Assembly (NCBI RefSeq): GCF_000830005.1
Contig: NZ_CP010407.1
Location: 1,827,001 to 1,891,000 of the forward strand
Length of the DNA: 64,000 nt
Reading direction: 5' to 3'
Origin: Streptomyces vietnamensis
GTDB taxonomy: Bacteria > Actinomycetota > Actinomycetes > Streptomycetales > Streptomycetaceae
This document shows, in pieces, positions 33,531 to 44,149 of the stretch. The translations under genes and the position numbers were made by a program. The number at the start of each line of letters is the position of its first letter. Positions within the stretch are counted from its first letter, which is position 1. Below the pieces are notes generated by a model that ran no database searches, was not told the origin of the DNA, and worked only from the letters and a program-made list of their open reading frames with translations.

Positions 33531-35596
33531 GGGGTCACCGTTTCCGGGCGGTCGGGTGCGGGGGTGGCTGGGCGGGGGGTGCGGGTGCCGGCCGCGATGA
33601 CCGCCCAGAGGACCCAGACGATGCCGAGGAGGAGGCGGAGCCAGGCGGGGCCGACGGGGATGCCGGGGAGCATGAGGACCGCCTTGTCGAAGGCGTCGAG
33701 CAGGGTGAGGACGCCCAGGATCACGGTGGTCCAGGCGAGGACGGGGCGGGTGGGGCGCAGGGCGAGGCCGATGAGGGTCCACCAGACGCCCATGAGGAGC
33801 AGTGCGACGGCGGGAAGGAGGGTCGGGGTGAGGGCGAGGGTGGAGCCGGCCACGTCGAGGGCGAGGCCCACGAGGCCGAGGAGGGTGGCCGCGCCGGCGA
33901 GGCGGCTGCCGCGCAGTCGGCGCCACCAGAGGGCGCCGCCGGCGAGGGCGAGGACGAGGGCGGTGCCGAGGGCGAGTTGGGTCTCGACGCGCTGGAGGCC
34001 CCGGGCGCCGTACCAGTCGCAGCCGGTCGGGAGGCGGCGCGCCTGGACGTTGTAGTCGGCGCAGACGAGGAGCTGGGCGAGTTTGACGGGTTCGCCGACG
34101 AGCCGGTCGGTGCTGCCGGAGACCTCGCCGCGGCGGGCTCCGCAGGTGGGCGGGGCGCCGGGGGTGGCGGCGCCGGCGTCGGACTGCCAGCAGTTGCCGC
34201 CGCCCTGGCCGTCCCACCACACGTCGGTGCGGTTGGGGCGGGCGTGGCCGGCCTTGTCGACGCCGAGGTGGTTGCCGGCGTAGCGGTTGTGGTGGGAGGT
34301 GTCGGTCTGCTTGCCCCAGGCGGACTCGCCGCGGATGAAGGCGGGGACGGCGCTGAGGAAGAAGGCGGCGCGCTGGTGGCCGTAGACCCAGTTGTCCTCG
34401 TACAGGTTCCAGTTGCCGCCGGCGGTGATGATGCCGGTGCCGGGCGGCATGGAGATCTGGGGGCAGACGACGCCCCGCTCGTAGCCGCGGTCGACGGGGA
34501 GCTTGGCGCAGGTGCCGTCGGCGACGTACGGGTAGTAGTTCTCGTTGTTGTCGTGGATCAGGTTGCGTGCGAAGTGGGCGTGGTTCTGCGGGAGTCCGGG
34601 GTGGCCGGGGAAGGCGGAGTCCATGGAGGCGCCGCCCATGTTGTGGTCGAACTCGTTGTCGTGGACATAGACGGAGTCCCCGGCGGTGCCGGAGTAGCCG
34701 ACCATGTTGTGGTGGCTGCGGCAGCCGGTGATCTCGATGGAGTAGCGGGGGACGTCGTAGCCGCGGCCGTTGTTGATGTTGGAGGCCGAGCCGGGGTAGA
34801 TGCCGGAGTCGCCGTTCCCGTAGGACTCGCAGTTCTTGTAGAGGCCGTGGTCGGAGGCGAAGGTCAGGAAGCCGTACTCGTCGTTCCAGCGGGTGAGGAC
34901 GTCGTCGATGACGAAGCCGTCGGCGGCGAGGACGTACAGCGAGTTGAAGGTGGTGCGCTGGGCGGTGAAGTTGCGGAAGTAGACGCCGTCGGAGCCGTCG
35001 GCGCGGATGGCGTTGAGTTTCTGGTACTTGGCGTCGATGACGACGTCGAGGCGGGAGGCTCCGGTGCCTTCGATCTGGAGGTTCTTCTTGCCGAGGATCG
35101 CGACCAGGTTCTGGTTGTGCGGGCACTGCTTCTGCTGGGCGTAGCTGAGGATCTGGTAGCCGAGCGCGGACTTGCGGGCCTTGAGCCCGGCGCAGGCGCC
35201 GGTGGGCGGCGGCAGGGAGGGCTCCTCCTCGTAGAGGCCGGGGAGGATCGCGATGGTCATGCCGGACCGGTCGACGGCGTCGACGGCCTGCTGGAGATGG
35301 CGGTAACCGCTGCGGGCGCAGCGCGCGAAGAGGGCGAGGTTGCGGGCCTTGAGGGCGGCCGGGAAGCCGGAGATCCGGCGCTCGAAGTCGGCCCGGTCGG
35401 TCTTGCAGACGAGGAGGTCGGGTTCGCCCGTGCGGAGTTCCGGCACGCTGCCGGAGCCATCGGGGAGGGTGACGGGCCGTTCCTCGTGAGCCTGGGCGAG
35501 AGGAGCGGTGAACAGGGCCGCGGCGAGCGCCACGAGCACGACCGAGAGCACGGAGACGAATCTTCGGATCCACGAGGTCCGCGAGGTCCACGACAT
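33527..35596 (-). CDS. Exported right-handed beta-helix protein with C-terminal membrane domain
   Basis: A 689-residue protein. The signal peptide ends near residue 36 ([10 protein letters not shown]). Residues about 70-480 form a pectate-lyase/NosD-like parallel beta-helix with repeated short rungs ([62 protein letters not shown]). The C-terminal 130 residues contain four membrane segments. Polysaccharide-lyase-like or scaffold function are both possible; NosD itself is a copper-site maturation factor with the same fold. It is the first gene of a coupled three-gene operon and divergent from hmgA. Confidence 0.8.
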   Translation of the reverse strand: MSWTSRTSWIRRFVSVLSVVLVALAAALFTAPLAQAHEERPVTLPDGSGSVPELRTGEPDLLVCKTDRADFERRISGFPAALKARNLALFARCARSGYRHLQQAVDAVDRSGMTIAILPGLYEEEPSLPPPTGACAGLKARKSALGYQILSYAQQKQCPHNQNLVAILGKKNLQIEGTGASRLDVVIDAKYQKLNAIRADGSDGVYFRNFTAQRTTFNSLYVLAADGFVIDDVLTRWNDEYGFLTFASDHGLYKNCESYGNGDSGIYPGSASNINNGRGYDVPRYSIEITGCRSHHNMVGYSGTAGDSVYVHDNEFDHNMGGASMDSAFPGHPGLPQNHAHFARNLIHDNNENYYPYVADGTCAKLPVDRGYERGVVCPQISMPPGTGIITAGGNWNLYEDNWVYGHQRAAFFLSAVPAFIRGESAWGKQTDTSHHNRYAGNHLGVDKAGHARPNRTDVWWDGQGGGNCWQSDAGAATPGAPPTCGARRGEVSGSTDRLVGEPVKLAQLLVCADYNVQARRLPTGCDWYGARGLQRVETQLALGTALVLALAGGALWWRRLRGSRLAGAATLLGLVGLALDVAGSTLALTPTLLPAVALLLMGVWWTLIGLALRPTRPVLAWTTVILGVLTLLDAFDKAVLMLPGIPVGPAWLRLLLGIVWVLWAVIAAGTRTPRPATPAPDRPETVTP

Positions 35597-35675
35597 GCGC
35601 GTGAGAGTAGAGGATTGTTCATCTTTTTGGACCCCTCGTGCACGCACCAAAAGGCCGCCGGGGATCGACTCACCG

Positions 35676-35704
35676 TTGACGTGGGCCGCGCGGAATCCTA
35701 CGGT
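35676..35704 (+). promoter_or_regulatory. hmgA promoter
   Basis: TTGACG (35676-35681) and TACGGT (35699-35704) are separated by 17 bases, a good fit to the housekeeping promoter. The -10 box lies inside the palindromic operator. Confidence 0.65.
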
Positions 35705-35719
35705 CATCCATAGGATTCC
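35692..35719. promoter_or_regulatory. Palindromic operator of hmgA
   Basis: GGAATCCTA (35692-35700) and TAGGATTCC (35711-35719) are perfect 9-base arms around a 10-base spacer. The site overlaps the -10 box and the expected start point, so binding should repress. The GntR protein encoded just downstream of hmgA is the most likely binder. Confidence 0.75.
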
Positions 35720-35759
35720 TTTGTGGGCTCGGAAAAGGGCCTCAGGACAGGAGCGGGCG

Positions 35760-37073
35760 ATGACCACGGAGCAGGCCAGGAAGACGGCCGAGGCGCTCAC
35801 CTACAGCACCGGTTTCGGCAACGAGCACAGCTCGGAGGCGGTCCCCGGCGCGCTGCCGGACGGCCGCAACTCGCCGCAGCGCGCTCCCCTCGGCCTCTAC
35901 GCCGAGCAGCTCAGCGGCAGCGCCTTCACCGAGCCGCGGGCCCACAACCGCCGCTCCTGGCTCTACCGGATCCGCCCCTCGGCCGCGCACCCGCCGTTCA
36001 CCCGGATCGACAACGGCACCCTCGCCGGCGCCCCCTTCACCGAGACCGTGCCCGACCCCAACCGGCTGCGCTGGAACCCGCTGCCCGAGCCGGCGCCCGG
36101 CACCGACTGGCTGGCCGGCCTGTGGACCCTCGGCGGCAACGGCGACGCGACCCAGCGCACCGGCATGGCCGTGCACCTCTACCACGCCAACGCCTCCATG
36201 GAGCGGGTCTTCGGCGACGCCGACGGCGAGCTGCTGATCGTCCCGGAGCGCGGCGGCCTCCTCCTCCGCACCGAGCTGGGCCTGCTCGCCGCCCACCCGG
36301 GCGAGGTGGCGCTGATCCCGCGCGGTGTCCGCTTCCGCGTCGAGCTCCTGGACGAGACGGCCCGGGGGTACGTCTGCGAGAACTACGGCGCCCCGTTCCA
36401 GCTCCCGGACCTCGGCCCGATCGGCGCCAACGGTCTCGCCAACGCCCGTGACTTCCGCGCCCCGGTCGCCGCCTACGAGGACGTCGAGGGCCCGGTCGAG
36501 GTGGTCAACAAGTACTGCGGCAACCTCTGGTCGGCGACGTACGGCCACTCGCCGCTCGACGTCGTCGCCTGGCACGGCAACCACACCCCGTACGTCTACG
36601 ACCTGCGCCGCTTCAACGTCATCGGGACGATCTCCTACGACCACCCCGACCCGTCGATCTTCACCGTCCTCACCTCGCCCTCCGACACCCCGGGGCTCGC
36701 GGGCGTCGACTTCGTGGTCTTCGCCCCGCGCTGGCTGGTCGGCGAGGACACCTTCCGCCCGCCGTACTTCCACCGGAACGTGATGAGCGAGTACATGGGC
36801 CTCATCGAGGGCGCCTACGACGCCAAGGCAGAGGGCTTCGTCCCGGGCGGCGGCTCGCTGCACAACATGATGTCCGCACACGGCCCCGACCGGGAGACCT
36901 TCGACAAGGCCAGCGCCGCCGAGCTGAAGCCGCAGAAGATCGACGACGGCCTTGCCTTCATGTTCGAGACCCGCTGGCCGGTGACGACGACCCCGCAGGC
37001 CGCGGGCGCCGACCACCTGCAGAAGGGATACGACGACGTATGGCAGGGTCTTGAGCGCCACTTCCGGCCGTAA
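35760..37073 (+). CDS. hmgA: Homogentisate 1,2-dioxygenase
   Basis: A 437-residue Fe(II) ring-cleaving dioxygenase of tyrosine and phenylalanine catabolism, converting homogentisate to maleylacetoacetate. It begins with the diagnostic [14 protein letters not shown] and includes [28 protein letters not shown], and the iron-binding region [15 protein letters not shown] and [15 protein letters not shown] (His and Glu ligands). The C-terminus ends FMFETRWPV. Length matches the family. The ATG at 35760 follows GACAGGAG. No maleylacetoacetate isomerase or fumarylacetoacetase gene is next to it. Confidence 0.97.
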   Translation: MTTEQARKTAEALTYSTGFGNEHSSEAVPGALPDGRNSPQRAPLGLYAEQLSGSAFTEPRAHNRRSWLYRIRPSAAHPPFTRIDNGTLAGAPFTETVPDPNRLRWNPLPEPAPGTDWLAGLWTLGGNGDATQRTGMAVHLYHANASMERVFGDADGELLIVPERGGLLLRTELGLLAAHPGEVALIPRGVRFRVELLDETARGYVCENYGAPFQLPDLGPIGANGLANARDFRAPVAAYEDVEGPVEVVNKYCGNLWSATYGHSPLDVVAWHGNHTPYVYDLRRFNVIGTISYDHPDPSIFTVLTSPSDTPGLAGVDFVVFAPRWLVGEDTFRPPYFHRNVMSEYMGLIEGAYDAKAEGFVPGGGSLHNMMSAHGPDRETFDKASAAELKPQKIDDGLAFMFETRWPVTTTPQAAGADHLQKGYDDVWQGLERHFRP

Positions 37074-37113
37074 TGTCTCGGCCGTAAGCCCGTAGCCTTC
37101 GTACGGAGAACCC

Positions 37114-37863
37114 GTGACCGCCTTCGCTCCCGACTCGCTGGTCCTGAACCGCAAGCTGCCGCTCTGGTATCAGGTCTCGCAGTCGCTGCGCGCCTCGATA
37201 CTGGGCCGCACGCCCGACGCCTCGCTGCGGCTGCCCACCGAGGAGCAGCTCGCCGCCCACTACGGCGTGAGCGTGCTGACCATGCGCCAGGCCCTCAAGG
37301 AACTGGAGGAGGAGGGCCTGATCAGCCGGCACCGGCGGCGCGGGACCTTCATCGAGCCGGGCGCCCGGCGGTCCACCCCGCGCCGGCTGCTCGGCTCGAT
37401 CGACGCGATCGTGGCCCAGCAGTCCGGCGAGCGGACGACGGTCCTCGGGCACGGCGCCGAGCCGGTGCCCGGGGAGCTCGCGGAGTACTTCCCGGACGTG
37501 CCGGAGGTCGTGGCGTACCGGCGGCTGCGCAGCGACGGGGAGAGCGGCGAGCCGACGAACTGGGCGGAGAACGCGGTGCGACCCGAGCTCGCCGCCGCGA
37601 TCGACCCGGCCGATCTGGAGCGCTGGCCGATGACGAAGGTGCTGCGGGACGTGGTCGGGGTGCGGATCAGCCGCATCACGGACACGGTCGAGGCCCGCCT
37701 CGCGGACCCGGAGACGGCGGGACTGCTCCAGGTCCCGCTGCTCTCCCCGATCCTCCACTACACCGGCGTCACCTACGACGAGGACGGCCGCGTCGTCGAC
37801 GTGGCCCGCATCCGCTACCGCGGCGACCGCTTCTCCTTCACGGTGACGGTCGAGGCGCACTGA
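37114..37863 (+). CDS. GntR/HutC-family transcriptional regulator
   Basis: A 249-residue GntR-type repressor. Residues 14-82 form the winged helix (LPTEEQLAAHYGVSVLTMRQALKELEEEG in part), and residues 95-249 form a UTRA-type effector domain. The GTG at 37114 is preceded by ACGGAGAA. It lies 40 bases behind hmgA on the same strand, so it is probably co-transcribed and regulates the homogentisate pathway by binding the 9-base palindrome at the hmgA promoter. The ligand would then be homogentisate or a related aromatic acid; this is inference. Confidence 0.87.
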   Translation: MTAFAPDSLVLNRKLPLWYQVSQSLRASILGRTPDASLRLPTEEQLAAHYGVSVLTMRQALKELEEEGLISRHRRRGTFIEPGARRSTPRRLLGSIDAIVAQQSGERTTVLGHGAEPVPGELAEYFPDVPEVVAYRRLRSDGESGEPTNWAENAVRPELAAAIDPADLERWPMTKVLRDVVGVRISRITDTVEARLADPETAGLLQVPLLSPILHYTGVTYDEDGRVVDVARIRYRGDRFSFTVTVEAH

Positions 37864-37979
37864 CAACCGCAGGACGGCGGTGACTGCCGGGCCCGGGCAG
37901 GGACGGCGGTGACACGCTGCCGGAGCCGGACTCTCGTCTTCCGGCCCCCGCCGTGCCAGGCTGACGGCGGGGGGATCAG

Positions 37980-38975
37980 ATGAGGCACATACCTTTCTTC
38001 CGCTGGGTCCTGACGGTCGGCGTCACGCTCTTCGCGTGTTCGGCGGGGCTGTACGCGATGGAGTCGGACGCGGAGCAGCCCGCGACGCGCCAGATCGACC
38101 TGGCGGTGGTCCACGAGAAGGCCGACGGCACCTGCCGGGTCCGGTGGAGCGACCCGTACGAGAAGAAGACGCGGGAGGGGCCGTACCACTGCGACCCCGG
38201 CCGGAGCGACAGCCTCAAGGCGCCGAACTACGGGGACAGCCGGGGCTACGGCTGGGAGTCCGGGTTCATGTACACGGAAGGGCCGGACCGGGGGGACCTG
38301 TACGACGTCGAAGCCCCCGTGGAGGAGGACCTCTCCACCTCGGACACCCTCCTGCTGCTGGGCGTGCTGCTCATCCTGACCGGACTGGTCGGCGGGAACC
38401 TCCGCGCCCTCCCCCGGGTCCTCGGCGTGGAGGCGCGGCTCGTGCGCCGCGCGGTCCGGCTGGCCGAGGCCGCCGGGTGGGCGTCCGAGGACCACGCGCG
38501 GGCGGTGGACGCGGTGCGGGACGCCGAACGGCAGGGGGAGCTCGGCGCGGCGCCCGACCCCGAACTGGTCCGCGCCCTGTGGGTGCTGCGGGAGGCCGGA
38601 CCCCAGGCGCACGAGGCGGCGGCGATCGCCCGGGACCTGGCGGACCGGCTGCGCCCGCTGCTCGAGGAGGCGGCCCCTGCCGCCGGGCTGCGCGCCAGGC
38701 TCCAGGCCGGACCGGCGGCCCGCGCCGACGCCGAGGCCGCGGTCGGCGAGCTGCGCCGGCTGCTGGCCGACGCCGAACGGCAAGGCCTGCGCGAGCGGTT
38801 CGCGCAGACCTCGGTCGACCTGCTCCGGGGGCAGGACGCCGACCGTGCCGCGCTCGCGGCCGGGGCGGACTTCGAGCGGGACCCCGAGGAGTACCGCCGC
38901 CTCCTGGAGGACCTCGTACCGCTCGAACCGGCGGCCCGACCGGCACCCCCGCGACGCCGCCGGTGGCGCCGCTGA
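37980..38975 (+). CDS. Membrane protein of unknown function with a long helical cytosolic tail
   Basis: A 331-residue protein of no family I recognise. It has an N-terminal membrane segment (VLTVGVTLFACSAGLYAM, residues 10-27), an extracytoplasmic domain with two cysteines (GTCRVRW, PYHCDPG), a second membrane segment (LLLLGVLLILTGLVGGNL, near 125-142), and about 185 residues of Ala/Arg/Glu-rich helix ending in RRRRWRR. The tail is probably coiled-coil or a helical bundle inside the cell. It stands between a regulator and the ISP-like gene and is likely a single-gene unit or the start of a two-gene operon. Confidence 0.75.
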   Translation: MRHIPFFRWVLTVGVTLFACSAGLYAMESDAEQPATRQIDLAVVHEKADGTCRVRWSDPYEKKTREGPYHCDPGRSDSLKAPNYGDSRGYGWESGFMYTEGPDRGDLYDVEAPVEEDLSTSDTLLLLGVLLILTGLVGGNLRALPRVLGVEARLVRRAVRLAEAAGWASEDHARAVDAVRDAERQGELGAAPDPELVRALWVLREAGPQAHEAAAIARDLADRLRPLLEEAAPAAGLRARLQAGPAARADAEAAVGELRRLLADAERQGLRERFAQTSVDLLRGQDADRAALAAGADFERDPEEYRRLLEDLVPLEPAARPAPPRRRRWRR

Positions 38976-39029
38976 CGGGTCCGCCCCGGCACGGCCGGCG
39001 CTGGTCCCGTACGGACAGCCGTCGTTAGC

Positions 39030-40250
39030 ATGCGGGGCGTGACGGAATACGTACGTCTCGACGAGCTGATGCCCTGGTCCGTGGCCCCGCTGCGGTTCGG
39101 GCGGTCCTGGATCGTCGCGCCCGACGCCCGCACGCTGCGGACCCGCTGGGACCGGCTCGTGGCGGCCGAAGGGGCCGAGCGCGAGGCGCTGTTCCGGCCG
39201 AGCCGAGCGCGGAGTCAGACGAGCGCGGTGGGGGCGCTGCCCGGGCAGCGGACCGGCACGACGCGGTTCGCGCGGGAGTCGGGGCCGTGCCCGGAGCCGG
39301 TGCGGGTGGCGCAGGGGCCGTTCGACGAGCAGTGGCTGCTGCCGGACCACCGGCTGATCGACACCGCACGGCCGGAGCTGTGGCGGGTCGCCGGGGAGCA
39401 GCAGGTCTTCGTCGTGGAGCAGGGGTACGTGCCGGGGGCGGCGGGACCCGCGCTCCTGGTGACGGCGGCGCTGCCGGAGGGACGCTCCCCGGCGGGCCGG
39501 CCGGGCCGCATCCGGCCGCTGTTCCGGCGCCCCGGGGGCCGGGAGCCCAATCTCGCGCCGGGCCTCCTGGACTTCCTCGGGAAGCGGTACGGGCACGAGG
39601 TCGACGCCCATGACTGGCTGGCGTGGATCGTGACGGCGGCCCTCCCCTCCCCCGACGGCTGCCGCGTCCCGCTCCCCGGGGACCCGGCGGTGTGGGCGGC
39701 GGGCGTGGCGCTCGGCCGGGAGCTCGCCGACGTGCAGCTGCGCGGCGCGCTCAGCGGGACGAGGCCCCGGCTGCCGGGCGGGCGCCGGCCCTATGTGCGG
39801 GCGGCGGTCCCGGCGCGGCCGACGACGATCTCGTACGACTCCGAGGCCGAGGTGCTCGACGTCGGCGGGGGCCTCGTCTCCCCCGTGCCGGCGGAGGCAT
39901 GGGAGTACCGGGTCGGCGGGGTGCGGGTCCTGGAGCAGTGGTTCGCGCACCGGACGGCCCCGGCCGAGCCCGGCTCCCTGGAGGCGATCGGGCCGGCGGC
40001 CTGGCCGCAGGAGTGGACCTCGGAGCTGCTCGACCTGGTGACGGTGCTCGCGCTGCTCGGGGCGCGGGAGCCGGAGCGGGCGGCGCTCGAAACCGGGGGC
40101 CTCGGCAGGGCGGCGCTCGAAACCGGAGGCCTCGACCGGGCGGACCTCGACGCCGCCGGAGTCCTCCCGGCCCCGTCCTGGTCCCGCCGCCCCGCTTCCG
40201 TCCTCGACCATCAGGAGGAGGGCCCGGAAGGCCAGTTCATGCTCCTGTGA
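39030..40250 (+). CDS. Orphan type ISP restriction-modification specificity-domain protein
   Basis: A 406-residue cytoplasmic protein matching the C-terminal DNA-specificity (TRD) domain of type ISP restriction enzymes of the LlaBIII type. Segments I recognise are LMPWSVAPLRFGRSW, FDEQWLLPDHRLIDTARPELW, GRPGRIRPLFRRPGGREPNLAPGL, and VPLPGDPAVWAAGVALG. There is no helicase, nuclease or methylase domain, here or next door. Stand-alone copies are common in Streptomyces and their role is unknown. A short internal repeat (AALETGGL, twice) lies near residue 355. The start may be ATG 39030 or GTG 39039. Its 3' end overlaps the convergent TetR gene by 14 bases. Confidence 0.78.
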   Translation: MRGVTEYVRLDELMPWSVAPLRFGRSWIVAPDARTLRTRWDRLVAAEGAEREALFRPSRARSQTSAVGALPGQRTGTTRFARESGPCPEPVRVAQGPFDEQWLLPDHRLIDTARPELWRVAGEQQVFVVEQGYVPGAAGPALLVTAALPEGRSPAGRPGRIRPLFRRPGGREPNLAPGLLDFLGKRYGHEVDAHDWLAWIVTAALPSPDGCRVPLPGDPAVWAAGVALGRELADVQLRGALSGTRPRLPGGRRPYVRAAVPARPTTISYDSEAEVLDVGGGLVSPVPAEAWEYRVGGVRVLEQWFAHRTAPAEPGSLEAIGPAAWPQEWTSELLDLVTVLALLGAREPERAALETGGLGRAALETGGLDRADLDAAGVLPAPSWSRRPASVLDHQEEGPEGQFMLL

Positions 40251-40980
40251 GCGGCTCTCCCGCGGCCGGGGGCGCGAACGAGTCGAGGAGGCGGCCGATG
40301 GTCATCGCGAAGATCTCGTCCGCGTCGACGGGGGCGGCCGGGGCCTCGGCGAGCAGTCCGGCGAGGTGCGGGTACCGGCCGGTCGCCACCTGCCCCATGA
40401 GGTAGGCGCCGCGCACCGCCTGCTCCTCCGCCTCGGACCAGGGCAGTCCGCGGGCCCGTTCGGCGATGGCCTGCTCGTTGGCGACGGTCGCCATGACCGT
40501 GCCGTTGACCATGGCGATCAGCTGCATCTTCAGCCCGGCGGGCACGTCCAGCGGGGCGAGGCAGCCGAGGCACCACTCCAGGAAGCGCAGGGCGTTGGGG
40601 CTGAAGCCGTAGGCGGTGGTCATCACCCGGGCCAGCCAGGGGTGCCGGTACATGATCGCGCGGCTCTGGTGGGCGATGCCGGTCATGTCGGCGCGCCAGT
40701 CGCCGCTGGGCTCCTCGGGGAGCTCGTACTCGCCGCTGACCGCGTCGACCATCAGCTCGTACAGGTCCTCCTTGCGGGGGACGTAGTTGTAGAGCGACAT
40801 GGTGCCGCAGCCGAGTTCGGCGGCGACGCGGCGCATGGAGACCGCGTCGATGCCGTCCGCGTCGGCGATGCGGACGGCCGCGTCCACGATGTCCCGCCGG
40901 CTGTAGGCCGGTTTCGGGCCGCGGCCCGTGCGCTCGGGCCGCGCCCAGATCACTTCCGGTTCGGCCGCTCGGCCCGCCAT
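40237..40980 (-). CDS. TetR-family regulator of the adjacent ABC exporter
   Basis: A 247-residue TetR repressor. The helix-turn-helix spans about residues 27-72 (SRRDIVDAAVRIADADG, MRRVAAELGCGTMSLYNYV) and the ligand domain is the TetR_C_1 (tetracycline-repressor-like) type. It is divergent from the DrrA-like ATPase. The 63-base gap and the first codons of that gene contain two copies of a TACGTACG-type palindrome, so it very probably represses both itself and the exporter. Confidence 0.88.
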   Translation of the reverse strand: MAGRAAEPEVIWARPERTGRGPKPAYSRRDIVDAAVRIADADGIDAVSMRRVAAELGCGTMSLYNYVPRKEDLYELMVDAVSGEYELPEEPSGDWRADMTGIAHQSRAIMYRHPWLARVMTTAYGFSPNALRFLEWCLGCLAPLDVPAGLKMQLIAMVNGTVMATVANEQAIAERARGLPWSEAEEQAVRGAYLMGQVATGRYPHLAGLLAEAPAAPVDADEIFAMTIGRLLDSFAPPAAGEPLTGA

Positions 40981-41008
40981 GGATCATCACCTCGCTCACC
41001 ATCGTAGT

Positions 41009-41025
41009 TACGTACGCCGTACGTA
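41009..41025. promoter_or_regulatory. TetR operator 1
   Basis: TACGTACG-C-CGTACGTA is a perfect 17-base palindrome centred between the divergent TetR gene and ABC transporter operon. Confidence 0.8.
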
Positions 41026-41043
41026 GTGGGGTATGGTCGCGCC

Positions 41044-41978
<935 letters not shown>

Positions 41979-41982
<4 letters not shown>

Positions 41983-42755
41983 GCGCCCTCGTGCACGACG
42001 GGACCGCCGTCCTCGGCCGCCACCTCCAGCGGATCAGGCACGCGCCCGCGATCACCGTCATGACCCAGACGATGCCGATCGTCTTCCTCCTCTTCTTCGG
42101 GTACGTCTTCGGGAGCGCGCTCGCCGCGCCCGGCGCCGAGTACCGGGCCTTCCTCGTGCCCGGCATGCTCGTGGCCACGGCGGCGGGCGGCCTGATGACG
42201 GGCATGCTCCAGGCCGCGCAGGACTCCCACCGGGGCGTCATGGACCGCTTCCGGACGCTGCCCGTGAGCCGGGCCGCCGTCCCCCTCGGGCAGGCCCTCG
42301 CCGACCTCCTCGCGAGCGCCGCAGGCACGGTCCCGCTGATCCTGGTCGGCCTCGCCATGGGCTGGCGGATCGAGGGCACGCTCCCCGAGGCCCTGGGCGC
42401 CTTCGGCCTGCTGCTCCTCTTCCGCTTCGCGACGACCTGGGTCGGCATCCTGCTCGGCCTCGCCTCGAAGAGCGAGGAGGCCGCCGGACAGCTGGGCAGC
42501 GGCGCCTTCATGCTGCCGCTGCTCTCGAACGCGTACATCCCCACCGACGGCATGCCCGGCTGGCTGCGGACGATCGCCGAGTGGAACCCCATCTCTGCCG
42601 TCACCACGGCGGTCCGGGACCTCTTCGGGAACGCGCCGGTCCCGACGGAGGCGGCCTGGCCGGTGGCTCACCCCGTCGCGGGCGCACTGCTCTGGTCGCT
42701 CGGCCTGATCGCCGTCTTCGCGCCGCTCGCGGTGCGCAGGTACGCCCGGGGGTGA
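41979..42755 (+). CDS. ABC-2 type permease (DrrB-like)
   Basis: A 258-residue membrane subunit with six membrane segments of the ABC-2/DrrB type. Recognisable parts are TMPIVFLLFFGYVFGSAL, MDRFRTLPVSRAAVPLG and the family end motif FNP-like WNPISAVTTAVRDLFGN. It starts at GTG 41979, overlapping the ATPase stop by four bases. Together with the ATPase it forms a dimeric exporter. Confidence 0.92.
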
Positions 42756-42802
42756 CGCACGCCCTGGAGACAGGAGGGTGACGCACCCCCTGATGACAGG
42801 AG
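42751..42802. repeat. 26-bp direct repeat after the permease gene
   Basis: Two near-identical 26-base copies beginning GGTGACGCAC and ending GACAGGAG lie at 42751-42776 and 42777-42802. The permease stop codon lies in the first copy. Confidence 0.8.
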
Positions 42803-42830
42803 GCGCACCGGCACGGTAGGCAGGACGGTC

Positions 42831-44048
42831 ATGAGCACCCAGCCACACGCCCTCCCCACCCAGCCGCTCCCCCTCGCCGGGGTCACCGTCGTCGCCGTCG
42901 AGCAGGCCGTCGCCGCGCCGTTCGCCACCCGCCAGCTCGCCGACCTCGGCGCCCGCGTCGTCAAGATCGAGCGCCCCGACGGCGGGGACTTCGCCCGGGG
43001 GTACGACACGGCCGCCCAGGGCCTCGCCTCCCACTTCGTGTGGTGCAACCGCGGCAAGGAGTCGGTGGCGGTCGACCTCAAGGACCCCCGGGGCCTGGCG
43101 CTCGTCCGGAAGATGGTGGCCGGCGCCGACGTCTTCGTACAGAACCTGGCGCAGGGCGCGGCGACCCGCCTCGGCCTCGACGCCGCCACCCTGTGCGCTG
43201 CGCACCCGCGGCTGATCGCGGTGGACGTCTCGGGGTACGGAGCGGAGGGACCGTACGCGCACAAGCGGGCGTACGACATGCTCGTCCAGTGCGAGGCGGG
43301 GCTCGTGTCGGTGACCGGCACGCCCGAGCAGCCCGTCAAGTCGGGGATCCCGGCCGCCGACATCGCGGCCGGGATGTACGCGTTCTCCGGCGTCCTCGCG
43401 GCCCTCGTCCGGCGCGGCACGACCGGCCGGGGCGGTCCGGTGGAGGTCTCCCTGCTCGACTCGCTCGCCGAGTGGATGGGGCATCCGCTGCACCACGGGA
43501 TGCACGGGGGCACTCCCCCGGCGCGCACGGGGCTCGCGCACGCGGTGATCGCCCCGTACGACGCGTACCCGACGGCGGACGGCGGTCTGGTCCTGCTCTC
43601 CGTACAGAACGACCGGGAGTGGCGGCGGCTCGCCGAACAGGTCCTCGGCCGGCCCGAATTGGCCGACGACCCGGAGTTCGCGACGAACACGGCGCGGGTG
43701 GCGGGGCGCGGGGCGACGGACGCGGTGGTCGCGGCGGCGCTCGCCCCGCTGACGGCGGCGGAGGCGCTGGCCCGGCTCGACGCGGCGGGCATCGCCTGCG
43801 CCCGGCTCAACTCGGTCGCGGAGCTCGCGGACCATCCGCAGCTGACGGCCCGTGACCGGTGGCGGGCGGTGGAGTCCCCGGTGGGACCGCTGCGTGCGCT
43901 GCTGCCGCCGATCGTCTTCCCGGACGCGCCGGAGCCCCGGATGGACCGGATCCCGGCGCTCGGTCAGGACACGGACGAGGTGCTGGCCGGGCTCGGGGTG
44001 CCGGAGGCGGAGCTGAAGGAGCTGCGGAGCGCGGGGGTGATCGCCTGA
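42831..44048 (+). CDS. Class III CoA-transferase (CaiB/BaiF family)
   Basis: A 405-residue enzyme that moves CoA between carboxylic acids by the family III mechanism. The N-terminus has VVAVEQAVAAPFATRQLADLGA and VKIERPDGGDFAR; the catalytic Asp lies in YAHKRAYDMLVQ (near residue 147); GNPLYAH-type IPAADIAAGMYAFSG follows. Length is typical. The acid substrate (formyl, carnitine, bile-acid or methyl-branched type) cannot be told from the sequence. It lies 75 bases behind the exporter and may have its own promoter. Confidence 0.9.
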   Translation: MSTQPHALPTQPLPLAGVTVVAVEQAVAAPFATRQLADLGARVVKIERPDGGDFARGYDTAAQGLASHFVWCNRGKESVAVDLKDPRGLALVRKMVAGADVFVQNLAQGAATRLGLDAATLCAAHPRLIAVDVSGYGAEGPYAHKRAYDMLVQCEAGLVSVTGTPEQPVKSGIPAADIAAGMYAFSGVLAALVRRGTTGRGGPVEVSLLDSLAEWMGHPLHHGMHGGTPPARTGLAHAVIAPYDAYPTADGGLVLLSVQNDREWRRLAEQVLGRPELADDPEFATNTARVAGRGATDAVVAAALAPLTAAEALARLDAAGIACARLNSVAELADHPQLTARDRWRAVESPVGPLRALLPPIVFPDAPEPRMDRIPALGQDTDEVLAGLGVPEAELKELRSAGVIA

Positions 44049-44058
44049 CGGGGCTCGG

Positions 44059-44083
44059 GGCGCTCCGGACACGACGGAGCGCC
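44059..44083. terminator. Terminator between convergent genes
   Basis: GGCGCTCCG (44059-44067) pairs with CGGAGCGCC (44075-44083) around a 7-base loop; a second CGGACG/CGTCCG stem follows directly. Confidence 0.7.
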
Positions 44084-44149
44084 GGACGGGCGGGGACACG
44101 TCCGGCGGGGTCGTTCGTCGGGGCCGTACGGGCGGCCGGGCCGTCGGGG

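Noticed and set aside
31876..35713. Long plus-strand frames (255, 508 and 789 residues) opposite the envelope operon
   Set aside because: They are Gly/Glu/Val-rich antisense readings of genes that have signal peptides, a lipobox and membrane segments on the minus strand.
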